A DNA stretch of 64,000 nt from Hymenobacter sp. DG25B (lineage in GTDB: Bacteria; Bacteroidota; Bacteroidia; Cytophagales; Hymenobacteraceae). Below, piece after piece: positions 17,043-26,900 of this stretch. Both the position numbers and the translations under genes were made by a program. The notes beneath the pieces are model-generated. The model was not told the DNA's origin. It made no database searches and saw nothing but the letters and a program-made list of their open reading frames with translations. The stretch spans positions 1 through 64,000 of the forward strand of contig NZ_CP010056.1 of NCBI RefSeq assembly GCF_000801315.1, written 5' to 3'. Position 1 is the stretch's first letter; each line of letters opens with the position of its first letter.

Positions 17043-19526
17043 TTATCGGGCGGTTTTTGTAGTGTGCAGGCGGAGTGTGGTGCCCTTTAAGCTCGGGCTG
17101 ATGGCTTTCAGCTGTACTTCACCGGCTATGGCCGCGGCCTGCACAATGGCTACCAGCTGCCCCTGAAACGCCTTCATGCGCGGCAGGTGAAAAGGCTGCA
17201 GATTGGTGGGGTCGCCGTTGCCGACGGCCCGGAAGCTACCGGCGCCACTTACCTTGAATTGCAGCTGATTGGTGGCTTCGGGACACAGATTCCCCTGGGC
17301 GTCTTCTACCCGGGCTGTCACGTAGGCCAGGTCCTGCCCGTCGGCAGTCAGCGTGTCTCGGTCGGCTACCAGCCTGATGTGGTGGGGTTTGCCAGCGGTG
17401 CGCACTTCCTCTTCGGCCACGGGTTTGCCTTGGGCATCGTAGGCTACCACTTTAATTTTGCCCGGCTGGTACTTCACCTCATTCCACATCAGGCGGTAGC
17501 GGGTCTGCGGTTTGTCAGACTTGTATTTGGTCTGGCGACCCTGGCTTACGCCGTTCACGAACAGCTCCGCGGAGGGGTAGCTGGTGTACACAAATACCGG
17601 CGTGGTCTGGCCTTCGCGGCCGAGCCAGCTCCAGTGGGGTAGCACGTGCAGCGTAGGCTGGGTGGTATTCCAGCGGGCGCGGTAGAGGTAATAGCGGTCC
17701 TTCGGGATGCCAGCCAGATCAATAATACCAAAATAGGAGCTGTGCGAGGGCCACTTTTCATCGTAAGGCCAGGGCTCGCCCAGGTAGTCAAAACCCGTCC
17801 AGACAAATTCCCCCAGCGTGTAGGGCAGGTCGTCCTGGGCAGCAAACTCCTCATCCGGTATCTGCGACCAGTTACTGGCTTCCAGGTCGTAGGAGGAGGA
17901 TTGATTATCAGGATACTGCTTGTCCTTGGCCTGCACCACGGGAAATTTATATACCCCACGGCTGCTCACGGTAGAGGCCGTTTCCGAACCCAGCAGCATA
18001 CCCTGGGGCAGTTTGGTGTAGGCCTCGGGGTAGCGGCTGGGCTTGTAGTTAAAGCCCGGGATATCCAACAAAGCGGCAAAACCATTGCCCACGGCCGCAT
18101 CAAACTGATCCATACCGGCCGTGACGGGGCGGGTTGGGTCTTCGCGGTGCACAATGTCCTGCAGCCGCTTGGCCAGCTTGGTGCCACCGGGCGCCCACTG
18201 GTCGGGCACCTCGTTGCCAATGCTCCACATAATCACGGAAGGGTGGTTCCGGTCGCGGTGCACCATGTTCACCAGGTCCTTTTCCGCCCACTGGTCAAAC
18301 AGCAGGCTGTAGCCGTTTTTCACCTTGGGGGTCTTCCACTCATCAAAAGACTCCACCATCAGCATAAAGCCCATTTCATCACAAAGCTGCACCAGCTCCG
18401 GGGCGGGCATATTGTGGGAGGTGCGAATGGCGTCGCAGCCCAGGTCTTTGAGCAGCGTAAGCTGGTGGCGCAGGGCCGCCGTGTTTACGGCCGCACCCAG
18501 GGGGCCCAGGTCGTGGTGGTTGCACACGCCTTTGAACTTGCGCGGCTGGCCGTTGAGGGAGAAGCCCTTTGCAGGGTCAAACGTAAAGGAGCGGATGCCG
18601 AAGGGCGTCTGGTACTCGTCCTTCAGCACTTCGCCGGCATAGAGCTTAGAGGAAGCCGTGTAGAGCACCGGCGTTTCCGGCGACCAAAGCTGCGGCTTGG
18701 GTACTACCATGTTCTGCTCGAACTCCTGCCCATCGGTTGCGGCCAGCATGGTGGAGGTAGTGGCCACCACTTTTCCGGCCGCATCCCTGATTTCCGTGCG
18801 CAGGCGCAGGGGCTGAAAGGCTTTGCCCGCCGTTTCCACCTGCGTGCGCAGCTTCACCCTGGCAAAATCCGCGTTGATGACCGGAGTAGTCAGGTAGGTG
18901 CCCCACACGGGGATATGTACATCCTGGGTAACAATGAGGTGCACGTTGCGGTAGAGGCCGGCGCCGGGGTACCAGCGCGAGGCCTCCGGCTTGTTTTGCA
19001 GGCGCACGGCCAGCGTGTTGGCACCTTTTGCGTGCAGATAGGGGGTGATGTCTACGGCAAAGGAGTTGTAGCCATACGGCCAGGCGCCGGCTTCCTGCCC
19101 ATTCACAAACACATGGGCGTCGCTCATGGCGCCATCAAAGAGCAATATGGCCTGCTTGCCCGGAGCAAAGCCCGGTACCTCCAGCCGCCGCCGGTACCAG
19201 CCCGTGCCAATGAAGGGCAAGCCGCCAGTACGGCCCGCCTTGGTCTTGGCCTCTTTCTCATTGTTCTGCTCAATCTTCACGGTTTGCAGGTCGTTGCTGC
19301 TACTGAAAGGACCGTAGATGGCCCAGTCGTGGGGCACGCTCACCGTCTGCCACTTAGCGTCCGGAAAGTCGGGTAAAGCAGCGTTGGGCTGGTCGCCTTT
19401 GGCAAACTTCCAGTTTGTAGTCAGCAGATATTCCTGACGGGTCTGGGCCTGCGCGGTTAGGCAAGCGGTTAGCAGTAGTCCGGCCGCCAGGCTCCGCGCG
19501 GCAATCCGCGCAATAAATTCTGTCAT
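17043..19526 (-). CDS. Secreted glycoside hydrolase family 2 protein (beta-galactosidase-like)
   Basis: An 827-residue enzyme with a signal peptide (ARSLAAGLLLTACLTAQAQ). Domains in order are the GH2 sugar-binding jelly roll, an immunoglobulin-like domain, the TIM barrel and C-terminal accessory beta domains (DUF4982-like around ELFVNGVSQGRQTKYK). The acid/base glutamate lies in WSIGNEVPD near residue 437 and the nucleophile is likely the glutamate in LLGSETAS near residue 514. The start at 19526 puts the signal peptide at the N terminus; an upstream in-frame ATG would add 20 residues of no clear use. It probably removes terminal beta-linked sugars from glycans in the periplasm. No SusC/SusD pair flanks it, so it is an orphan GH2 gene. 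The exact sugar cannot be read. Confidence 0.92.
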   Translation of the reverse strand: MTEFIARIAARSLAAGLLLTACLTAQAQTRQEYLLTTNWKFAKGDQPNAALPDFPDAKWQTVSVPHDWAIYGPFSSSNDLQTVKIEQNNEKEAKTKAGRTGGLPFIGTGWYRRRLEVPGFAPGKQAILLFDGAMSDAHVFVNGQEAGAWPYGYNSFAVDITPYLHAKGANTLAVRLQNKPEASRWYPGAGLYRNVHLIVTQDVHIPVWGTYLTTPVINADFARVKLRTQVETAGKAFQPLRLRTEIRDAAGKVVATTSTMLAATDGQEFEQNMVVPKPQLWSPETPVLYTASSKLYAGEVLKDEYQTPFGIRSFTFDPAKGFSLNGQPRKFKGVCNHHDLGPLGAAVNTAALRHQLTLLKDLGCDAIRTSHNMPAPELVQLCDEMGFMLMVESFDEWKTPKVKNGYSLLFDQWAEKDLVNMVHRDRNHPSVIMWSIGNEVPDQWAPGGTKLAKRLQDIVHREDPTRPVTAGMDQFDAAVGNGFAALLDIPGFNYKPSRYPEAYTKLPQGMLLGSETASTVSSRGVYKFPVVQAKDKQYPDNQSSSYDLEASNWSQIPDEEFAAQDDLPYTLGEFVWTGFDYLGEPWPYDEKWPSHSSYFGIIDLAGIPKDRYYLYRARWNTTQPTLHVLPHWSWLGREGQTTPVFVYTSYPSAELFVNGVSQGRQTKYKSDKPQTRYRLMWNEVKYQPGKIKVVAYDAQGKPVAEEEVRTAGKPHHIRLVADRDTLTADGQDLAYVTARVEDAQGNLCPEATNQLQFKVSGAGSFRAVGNGDPTNLQPFHLPRMKAFQGQLVAIVQAAAIAGEVQLKAISPSLKGTTLRLHTTKTAR

Positions 19527-19871
19527 CGGAAATAAGTGAAGAAAATCTACTGAATGGAATAAGGACGCAGAACAGTGGGTTTTCAAACCCGCTTATAAAT
19601 TCAAAGGTATCATTTACACTTATTCGGGCATCGGGGCATTCCCGTCTATCAGGGCGTTGGTTTTTATAGCTACAATCTGCTTTAGGCTGGTGGAAATTGG
19701 TTTCTTTCTGTTCCGGGGCGGTAGGCTCTTTGGCGGTTTCAGGCCATCGTCTAAGAGCCTGATTGGAAGTATATCAAACCTCGTTTGTATAAGATAGACC
19801 TGGTGGAGAAATGGCGTATGCCGATGCCCTGACACCCACTATCTTTGTGCTCCTCGCGCTAGTGCTGCTAT
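19527..19871. other. Intergenic region between divergent GH2 and response-regulator genes
   Basis: About 345 bases holding two divergent promoters. A TATCTTTG box at 19840-19847 is annotated separately; nothing else could be supported. Confidence 0.4.
19840..19847 (+). promoter_or_regulatory. Candidate Bacteroidota -7 promoter box of the two-component operon
   Basis: TATCTTTG matches the Bacteroidota -7 consensus TAnnTTTG exactly, 25 bases before the response-regulator start. No clear TTTG -33 box is visible at the expected distance. Confidence 0.45.
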
Positions 19872-20543
19872 ATGAAGATTTTGCTGGTTGAAGATGAAGT
19901 CAAGCTAAGCTCATTTGTACGCAAGGGCCTGGAGGGCGAAGGCTACTGGGTGGATACCGCCTTTGACGGGCAGTTGGGCCTGAGCATGGCCCTGCGCGGC
20001 GAGTATGACCTTGTAATTCTGGACGTAAGCCTGCCCCAGCTGAATGGCTTTGAAGTGTGCCGGCGGTTGCGGGCCGAGCGGCCCCAGGTGGCCATACTGC
20101 TGCTCACGGCGCTGGGTGGCATTGCCCACAAAACCGAGGGCTATGATGCCGGTGCCGATGATTACTTAGTCAAGCCCTTTGAGTTTCAGGAGCTGCTGCT
20201 GCGGGTGCGGGCCCTCTACCGCCGCTACCACGATGCCGGCCCCGGCCGCACCCTGTCGGTGGCTGACCTGACGCTGCACCTCACCACCAAGCGGGTAGAG
20301 CGCAGCGGGCAGCCCATTGCCCTGACCGCCCGCGAGTATGCGCTGCTGGAATACCTGCTGCTCAATCAGGGCCACGTAGTATCGCGGGTAGATATTGCGG
20401 AAAAAGTCTGGGAGCTGAAGTTCGATACCAACACCAACATTATCGAAGTATATATCACCTACCTGCGCCGTAAGATTGATAAGGACTTCTCCCCCAAGCT
20501 CATCCATACGGTAGTGGGCATGGGCTATGTGCTGCGAGCCTAA
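19872..20543 (+). CDS. OmpR/PhoB family response regulator
   Basis: A 223-residue regulator with a receiver domain (phospho-acceptor Asp51 in LVILDVSLP, Lys101 in DYLVKPFEF) and a C-terminal winged helix (REYALLEYLLLNQGHVVSR, TYLRRKIDKDF, IHTVVGMGYVLRA). It resembles the CusR/CopR group, but ligand specificity rests on the partner kinase. It is followed after 51 bases by its histidine kinase gene and precedes, by about 2 kb, an RND efflux operon on the same strand, which is a likely target. Confidence 0.93.
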   Translation: MKILLVEDEVKLSSFVRKGLEGEGYWVDTAFDGQLGLSMALRGEYDLVILDVSLPQLNGFEVCRRLRAERPQVAILLLTALGGIAHKTEGYDAGADDYLVKPFEFQELLLRVRALYRRYHDAGPGRTLSVADLTLHLTTKRVERSGQPIALTAREYALLEYLLLNQGHVVSRVDIAEKVWELKFDTNTNIIEVYITYLRRKIDKDFSPKLIHTVVGMGYVLRA

Positions 20544-20594
20544 GTTCAAGCGCTATTCCTCTTCATCCCGGTTGCTTACCCCACTTTTGCCTGC

Positions 20595-21944
20595 ATGACA
20601 ATTCGCGCCCGTCTTACGCTTTTCTTTGCTGGCCTTATGCTGGCCTTGGTGGCGGCGGTGTCGTGTGGGGTATATTTCTTTGAGCGCAACAGCCAGCGGG
20701 GTCAGTTTGAGGGGCTGCTCCTGCGCAAAGCGGAGGCTACGGCCAAAGTGTATGTGCGCAGGCACGAGCACCTTGAGCCTACCGACGCTATACTGCTGCT
20801 AACCCAGCAGAACCAGTACGAGGCTATTTATGACGATGATAATAACCTGCTCTACGCCAGCAGACCTAATTCCGGGCTAGCAATTACTCCTGGTTTTCTC
20901 GCTAGAACCCGCCTGGCTGGGAGGTTGTTTTTCAGCCCCGGGCCTGCGGTGGGTGTGGCACTTTATACCAAAAGTGGAAATGAGGGTTTGGTAGTAGTCA
21001 TTACGGCTGAAGATAAGTATGGGCAGGAAGGGCTGCAGCGCCTGCGCAACAACTTGCTGATATCCAATATTCTAGGGTTGACTTTCGTAGTTGGTCTGGC
21101 AAACCTCTTTGCGGGCCGCGCCCTGAAACCCGTGCAACGGCTCAGTTTGGAAATACAGGCTTTGTCTTCGCGCACCCTCGACCAGCGCCTTTCCACCGGC
21201 AACGGCCGCGACGAGCTGGCCCGCCTGGCGGCACAGTTTAATGCCCTGCTCGCCCGGTTGGCCGATACAGTGGCTCAAAACCGCAACTTTGTGTGGTATG
21301 CCTCCCATGAGCTGCGCACACCGCTGGCAAACCTGTTGGGTACGCTGGATATTTCCCGGGCCTATGATGAGCGCCCCCAGGATATGCGCGCCACGCTGAG
21401 CTCGGCCACGGAGGAAGTACGTCGCCTTATTTCCCTGACAAATGACCTGCTGCTGTTTGCGGAGCTAAGTCAGGAAAAGCCCGCCCACGACCTGCCCCTG
21501 ACACCCGTACTCCTCACAGAGCCCCTGCTGGATGCCGTGCAGGCGGTGCAGCGCCGCTATCCGGCCAATACCATTGAGCTGCACCTACCCGAAGCGGTGG
21601 AAGACTGTCAGGCCCGGGCCCACGCTGAGCTACTCACGCTTGCCCTCGTTAACCTGCTCGACAATGCCTGCAAGTATTCGCCGGCCGGCTCAGCGGTGCA
21701 CGTCAGCCTGGCCCGCAGCGGGGGTGGGTGCGCTTTTACAGTGCGCGACACCGGCATTGGAATAGCCCCTGAGGCGCTGCCGCACATATTTGAGCCCATG
21801 TACCGCGCTGAGGATGTCCGTACCCGCTTCAGTGGTAACGGGGTGGGGCTGAGTCTGGTGCAGCGTGTGGCCGAATTGCACGGCGGCGGCGTTGCCGTGC
21901 AGTCCACCGTCGGGAAAGGAACTGAGTTTCGGCTGTGGTTATAG
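20595..21944 (+). CDS. Membrane sensor histidine kinase paired with the OmpR-type regulator
   Basis: A 449-residue kinase with two transmembrane helices (near residues 8-28 and 155-175) enclosing a periplasmic sensor domain of about 125 residues, followed by a HAMP linker. The catalytic parts are intact: phospho-accepting His in ASHELRTPLANLLG, N box NLLDNACKYSP, G1 box DTGIGI and G2 box NGVGLSLV. The sensor part has no recognised domain and no cysteine-histidine metal cluster. It is probably co-transcribed with the regulator. Confidence 0.92.
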   Translation: MTIRARLTLFFAGLMLALVAAVSCGVYFFERNSQRGQFEGLLLRKAEATAKVYVRRHEHLEPTDAILLLTQQNQYEAIYDDDNNLLYASRPNSGLAITPGFLARTRLAGRLFFSPGPAVGVALYTKSGNEGLVVVITAEDKYGQEGLQRLRNNLLISNILGLTFVVGLANLFAGRALKPVQRLSLEIQALSSRTLDQRLSTGNGRDELARLAAQFNALLARLADTVAQNRNFVWYASHELRTPLANLLGTLDISRAYDERPQDMRATLSSATEEVRRLISLTNDLLLFAELSQEKPAHDLPLTPVLLTEPLLDAVQAVQRRYPANTIELHLPEAVEDCQARAHAELLTLALVNLLDNACKYSPAGSAVHVSLARSGGGCAFTVRDTGIGIAPEALPHIFEPMYRAEDVRTRFSGNGVGLSLVQRVAELHGGGVAVQSTVGKGTEFRLWL

Positions 21945-22572
21945 GCTAGCTCTACCGGAGCTGAATAGCTGAGTAGTGGATGCGGTAAGTGTTAATATGC
22001 TTTAAAGCAGTTGGAGAAGTGTATCCTTTCACGGGCACGAATGATTCCGTATTGTACTTTTCCCCACAGCAATTGCCGAGGCGTAGCGCGCTGTTATAAA
22101 TAGGGAATTAATACGGAACGTAGAAAAAGGAAGAAAGCGGTGCTGCGTTCCAAGGGAAAATTACAGTTCGCAAGGCCTCTGCATGCTCCTTTGCCCACAT
22201 TAGAAACTTCTAATGTCATTCCAATACCACGTTAATATGGCCCCCGCACCTTTGCGCATTCAGTAGCGGAGAACTCAACGGTATGGTCTCATTTCTGCAT
22301 TTTTTCGAGTTGCAGTCTCAACTGCCAGGCGTCCAGTTTCGCCCGGCCAAAATCCAATTCCAGGCGAAGAGCAGGCAAGCTCACAATATGAGCAGCTCAG
22401 TTGCTGCCAAGGGACTGATTACCAGCAAGCTTCCCTATTAAAAGCGGCGCTTTTCCGCCTGTCCACGGCGCCATTTATAGTAAGCTCCAAACGGCTTAAT
22501 CAGCTAAGCACCTTCCTTCAACTCTTCATTTTCTGGTGTTTTCCAATGCCAGGCAAACTACCTAAAGTCTTT
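21945..22572. other. Intergenic region upstream of the RND operon
   Basis: About 630 bases without a credible gene. It contains the palindrome at 22198-22215 (separate entry). An AT-poor stretch at 22320-22440 has no open frame of note on either strand. Confidence 0.45.
22198..22215. promoter_or_regulatory. Palindrome, candidate operator of the RND efflux operon
   Basis: CATTAGAA-AC-TTCTAATG is a perfect 8-bp inverted repeat with a 2-bp spacer, about 360 bases upstream of the efflux operon start. Its size fits a dimeric repressor site. Confidence 0.4.
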
Positions 22573-23658
22573 ATGAAAAGAATATTCCTGCTCCTGAGCT
22601 GGTGCGCCCTGTACGGCGCGGCCGGCTGCACCAAAGAAAAAGAGGAAGTAGAAGAGAAGCTGACCCTGGTAGCTACCAGCCCATTGCTGAAAGACACTAC
22701 CATTACCAAATCCTACGTAGCGCAGATTCACTCCTACCAGCGCATTGAGCTGCGCGCGATGGAGAAAGGCTATCTGGAGAAGATTTATGTGGATGAAGGA
22801 CAGCATGTGAAGCAAGGCCAGCTCATGTTCCAGATTAAGCCCACCGTTTACCAGGCCGAGCTGAAAAAGTCGCAGGCGGAAGCCAACTACGTAGGCCTGG
22901 AATACCAGAACACCAAGAAGCTGGCCGATAAGAACATCGTGTCCAAAAGCGAGCTGGCGCTGGCTCAGGCCAAGTTTGACAAAGCCAATGCCGAAGTATC
23001 CCTGGCGCAAACGCACCTGCAGTTTACTACCGTAAGGGCTCCGTTCAGCGGAATTATGGACCATTTTCAGGCCCGGCTGGGCAGCCTGGTGGATGAAGGC
23101 GAGCTGCTGACCACTCTCTCCGACAACAGCAAGATGTGGGTGTACTACAACGTGCCGGAGGCCGAGTACCTCGACTATAAGAAACTAGCCAAATCCAGCG
23201 ACAGCCCTACAAAAGTGAAGCTGCTGATGGCCAACAACGAAGTGTTTAACCAGACCGGCGTGGTGCAAACCATCGAGGCTGACTTCAATAACGAAACCGG
23301 CAACATTGCCTTCCGGGCCACCTTCCCCAACCCCGCCGGGCTGCTGCGCAATGGTGAAACCGGCAGCGTGATTATGACCGTGCCCCTGCAGCACGCCCTG
23401 ATCATTCCGCAAAAGACCACCTTCGAGATTCTCGAGAAGAAATACGTTTTCGTGGTTGATAAGAACAACGTGGTGCACCAGCGGGAGGTGAGTATCGCCT
23501 CCGAGATGCCCGACCTGTATGTGCTCAAATCCGGCCTGACTACCGACGACCGGATTCTGCTGGAGGGCCTGCGCAAGGTGAAGGATGGCGACAAAGTTCG
23601 CTATGACTACAAAGCTCCGCAGGCCGTCATTTCGAACCTGAAAGTGTACAGCGAGTAG
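22573..23658 (+). CDS. RND efflux periplasmic adaptor (membrane fusion protein), lipoprotein
   Basis: A 361-residue adaptor of the AcrA/MexA type linking the RND pump to its outer-membrane channel. The N terminus is a lipoprotein signal with lipobox AAGC, so it is anchored in the inner membrane facing the periplasm. It is followed by the lipoyl half-motif (EKIYVDEGQHVKQGQ), an alpha-hairpin of about 70 residues (EAELKKSQAEAN region), the second lipoyl half (TTVRAPFSGIM) and beta-barrel domains. The start at 22573 gives the proper signal sequence. It is the first gene of a three-gene operon (22573-28335). Confidence 0.94.
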   Translation: MKRIFLLLSWCALYGAAGCTKEKEEVEEKLTLVATSPLLKDTTITKSYVAQIHSYQRIELRAMEKGYLEKIYVDEGQHVKQGQLMFQIKPTVYQAELKKSQAEANYVGLEYQNTKKLADKNIVSKSELALAQAKFDKANAEVSLAQTHLQFTTVRAPFSGIMDHFQARLGSLVDEGELLTTLSDNSKMWVYYNVPEAEYLDYKKLAKSSDSPTKVKLLMANNEVFNQTGVVQTIEADFNNETGNIAFRATFPNPAGLLRNGETGSVIMTVPLQHALIIPQKTTFEILEKKYVFVVDKNNVVHQREVSIASEMPDLYVLKSGLTTDDRILLEGLRKVKDGDKVRYDYKAPQAVISNLKVYSE

Positions 23659-23708
23659 CTCCGGCCTGGCCTGAGTACGCCCACACTTTATCCTAAAGCC
23701 AGAAGAAT

Positions 23709-26700
23709 ATGTTTAGTAAATTCATTCGCCGGCCGGTTTTTGCCATTGTTATTTCGGTTGTCATCCTGCTGATGGGCGGGCTGGCCATCATGAAGCTGCC
23801 CACCTCGCAGTTTCCCGAAATTTCGCCGCCCCTCGTGATGGTGAGTGCGGCCTACCCCGGCGCCAGCGCCAAGGTGCTTACCGAGTCGGTGCTGATTCCG
23901 CTGGAGCAGGCCGTAAATGGCGTGCCCGGCATGAAGTACATGACTTCCGACGCCGTATCGGCCGGCGAGGCCAACATCCAGATTGTGTTCAACCTGGGCA
24001 CGGACCCCGACCAGGCCGTAGTGAACGTAAACACCCGCATAGCGCAGGTGCTCAACCGCCTGCCCATACTGGTGCAGCGCGAGGGCGTGATTGTGAACCG
24101 CGTGGTGCCCAACATGCTGATGTACGTGAACTTGTACTCCAAAGACAAGAACACGGACATGAAGTACCTGTTCAACTTCGCCGGGGTGAACATGATACCC
24201 GAGCTGCAGCGCCTGGGCGGCATCGGCCGGGCCAGCATCCTGGGCAGCCGGCAGTACGCCATGCGCATTTGGCTGAAGCCCGACCGCATGCGGGCCTACA
24301 ACATCTCGGTTGATGACGTGATGAAGGCCTTGGACGAGCAGAGCGTGATTGGCTCGCCGGGCCGCATCGGCCGCTCCGACGGCGGGCAGGCACAGTCGCT
24401 GGAATACGTGCTCAGCTACAAGGGCCGCTTCAACGACGTGGAAGAGTACAAGAACGTGATTCTCAGGGCCAACCCCGACGGCGAGAGCCTGCACCTGAAA
24501 GACATTGCCAACGTGTCGCTGGGCTCGGAGTTCTACGACATCTACTCCAATCTGAACCAGTATCCCTCGGCGGCCATCGTGCTTAAGCAGACCTACGGCT
24601 CCAACGCCTCGGACGTAATTAAGGAGGTGAAGGCCAAGCTGGAAGAGCTGAAAAAAACCAGCTTCCCGCCCGGCATGGACTACAAAATCACCTACGATGT
24701 GTCGAACTTTCTCGACGCCTCGATTGAGAACGTAATTCACACCCTGCGCGACGCCTTTATTCTGGTGGCCCTGGTAGTATTCCTTTTCCTCGGCGACTGG
24801 CGCTCCACGCTGATTCCGGCCATTGCCGTGCCGGTGTCGCTCATTGGCTCGTTCATGGCGATGCAGGCTTTCGGGCTTACCATCAATATGATTACGCTGT
24901 TTGCGCTGGTGCTCTCCATCGGTATTGTGGTGGATAACGCCATTGTGGTGATTGAGGCCGTGCACGCCAAGATGGAGGAGAAGCACATGTCACCCTTCAA
25001 CGCGGTGCGCGAAGTGGTGGGCGAAATCAGCGGCGCCATCATTGCCATTACCATCATGATGACGGCCGTGTTCATTCCGGTGTCGTTCATGAGTGGCCCG
25101 GTGGGGATTTTCTACCGGCAGTTTTCCATCACCATGGCCACGGCTATTGTGATTTCGGGCCTGGTGGCTCTGACGCTGACGCCCGTGCTCTGCGCTATGA
25201 TTCTAAAGAACAACCACGGTAAGCCCAAGAAGAAAACGCCCATCCAGCGCTTCTTCGATGCTTTCAACCGCGGGTTCGAGAAGTTGACCAACGCCTACAC
25301 CGGCCTGCTGGAGAAGATTGTGGCCAACCGCGTCATCACCTTCGCCATGCTGCTGGCCTTCGGGCTGGGTATCTGGGCCATCACGGCAAAGCTGCCCGCC
25401 GGCTTTATCCCCAGCGAAGACCAGGGCCTGATTTACGCCATTGTACAAACACCGCCCGGCACCACGCTGGAGCAAACCAACGCCGTATCACAGCGCCTCG
25501 CCAGTCTGGCTAAAGACGTGCCGGGCATCGCCAACATTTCCACGCTGGCCGGTTACGAAGTGCTGACCGAAGGCCGTGGCTCGAACGCGGGTACCTGTCT
25601 GATTGACTTGAAGCCATGGTCGGAGCGCAAAGAATCCATTGCCGACATTATCGGGGCGCTGGAGAAAAAAGCGCACGAGATTCCCGGCGCGACCATCGAA
25701 TTCTTCGAGCCGCCGGCAGTGCCGGGCTACGGCGCGGCGGGTGGTTTCCAGCTGCAGCTGCTGGACAAGACCAACTCCGGCGACTACAAGGCACTGGAAA
25801 AGGTGAACAATGAGTTCATCGCCAAGCTGAAAAAGCGCAAGGAGCTGACCGGCGTATTCACCTTCTTCTCGGCCAACTATCCGCAGTACGAGCTCCAGAT
25901 TGACAACGAGCTGGCCATGCAAAAAGGCGTGAGCATCGGCAATGCCATGAACACGCTGAGCATCATGGTGGGCTCCACCTACGAGCTGGGCTTCATTAAG
26001 TACCAGCGCTTCTTTAAGGTGTACGTGCAGGCTTCGCCCGAATACCGGAAGCTGCCGCAGGACGTGCTAAACATGTGGGCCAAAAACGACAAGGGTGAAA
26101 TGGTGCCGTTCTCGGCCTTCATGAAAATCGTGAAGTCGCAGGGCGCCAACGAAATCAACCGCTACAACATGTACACCACGGCCTCTATCCGGGGCGGGGC
26201 GGCCGAGGGCTACAGCTCGGGCGAAGCCATTAAGGCGGTACAGGAAGTAGCCCAGAGTCTGCCCCACGGCTACGACATTGACTGGGGCGGCTTGTCGAAA
26301 GACGAAGTATCGCGCGGCAATGAGTCGACCGTTATTTTCATCATCGTACTGGTGTTCGTGTACCTGGTGCTGGCGGCGCAGTACGAAAGCTTCCTGCTGC
26401 CGCTGGCCGTAATTTTCTCACTGATTGCGGGCGTGTTCGGGTCGTTCCTGTTCATCAAGATGTTTGGCCTGGCCAACGACATCTACGCCCAGGTAGGCTT
26501 GGTAATGCTCGTCGGTCTGCTGGGTAAAAACGCAGTACTGATTGTGGAATTCGCGGCCCTGAAACACGAGGAAGGCATGTCCGTGCGAGACGCGGCCATC
26601 GAAGGTGCCAAAGTGCGTTTCCGTCCTATTCTGATGACATCCTTCGCCTTCATTGCCGGCCTGATTCCGCTGGTGGTAGCCACGGGCGCGGGCGCCATCG

Positions 26701-26900
26701 GCAACCGGACTATCGGCTCATCGGCCCTGGGCGGCATGTTGTTTGGTACCGTGTTTGGGGTAATAATTATTCCTGGTCTGTACTACTTCTTCGGCACCCT
26801 GGCCGGCAAGAGCAAGCTGATTCGAGACGAAAACGAGTCGCCAATTCTGGAAGGAATTGAGCCGCGGGTATTAATTGAAGAAACAGAGGAATATGCTTAA
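23709..26900 (+). CDS. RND efflux pump inner-membrane transporter, HAE1 (AcrB-like) family
   Basis: A 1063-residue pump that drives drugs or other amphiphiles out by proton exchange. It has the usual start (FIRRPVFAIVISVVILLMGG), twelve membrane helices in two repeats with two large periplasmic loops, and the proton-relay region GIVVDNAIVVIE in helix 4. The second half keeps GLLGKNAVLIVEFA in helix 10. Sequence is of the hydrophobe/amphiphile efflux type, not the heavy-metal (CusA) type. The start follows the adaptor stop by 50 bases; the stop overlaps the next gene by 8 bases. Substrates are unknown. Confidence 0.96.
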   Translation: MFSKFIRRPVFAIVISVVILLMGGLAIMKLPTSQFPEISPPLVMVSAAYPGASAKVLTESVLIPLEQAVNGVPGMKYMTSDAVSAGEANIQIVFNLGTDPDQAVVNVNTRIAQVLNRLPILVQREGVIVNRVVPNMLMYVNLYSKDKNTDMKYLFNFAGVNMIPELQRLGGIGRASILGSRQYAMRIWLKPDRMRAYNISVDDVMKALDEQSVIGSPGRIGRSDGGQAQSLEYVLSYKGRFNDVEEYKNVILRANPDGESLHLKDIANVSLGSEFYDIYSNLNQYPSAAIVLKQTYGSNASDVIKEVKAKLEELKKTSFPPGMDYKITYDVSNFLDASIENVIHTLRDAFILVALVVFLFLGDWRSTLIPAIAVPVSLIGSFMAMQAFGLTINMITLFALVLSIGIVVDNAIVVIEAVHAKMEEKHMSPFNAVREVVGEISGAIIAITIMMTAVFIPVSFMSGPVGIFYRQFSITMATAIVISGLVALTLTPVLCAMILKNNHGKPKKKTPIQRFFDAFNRGFEKLTNAYTGLLEKIVANRVITFAMLLAFGLGIWAITAKLPAGFIPSEDQGLIYAIVQTPPGTTLEQTNAVSQRLASLAKDVPGIANISTLAGYEVLTEGRGSNAGTCLIDLKPWSERKESIADIIGALEKKAHEIPGATIEFFEPPAVPGYGAAGGFQLQLLDKTNSGDYKALEKVNNEFIAKLKKRKELTGVFTFFSANYPQYELQIDNELAMQKGVSIGNAMNTLSIMVGSTYELGFIKYQRFFKVYVQASPEYRKLPQDVLNMWAKNDKGEMVPFSAFMKIVKSQGANEINRYNMYTTASIRGGAAEGYSSGEAIKAVQEVAQSLPHGYDIDWGGLSKDEVSRGNESTVIFIIVLVFVYLVLAAQYESFLLPLAVIFSLIAGVFGSFLFIKMFGLANDIYAQVGLVMLVGLLGKNAVLIVEFAALKHEEGMSVRDAAIEGAKVRFRPILMTSFAFIAGLIPLVVATGAGAIGNRTIGSSALGGMLFGTVFGVIIIPGLYYFFGTLAGKSKLIRDENESPILEGIEPRVLIEETEEYA

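Noticed and set aside
17646..19376. Long plus-strand open frame of 576 codons opposite the GH2 gene
   Set aside because: It is the antisense of a clear glycosidase gene and rich in His, Gly and Val, typical of GC-driven antisense frames.
23688..24986. Minus-strand 432-codon frame opposite the RND pump
   Set aside because: His- and Val-rich antisense frame of a conserved gene.
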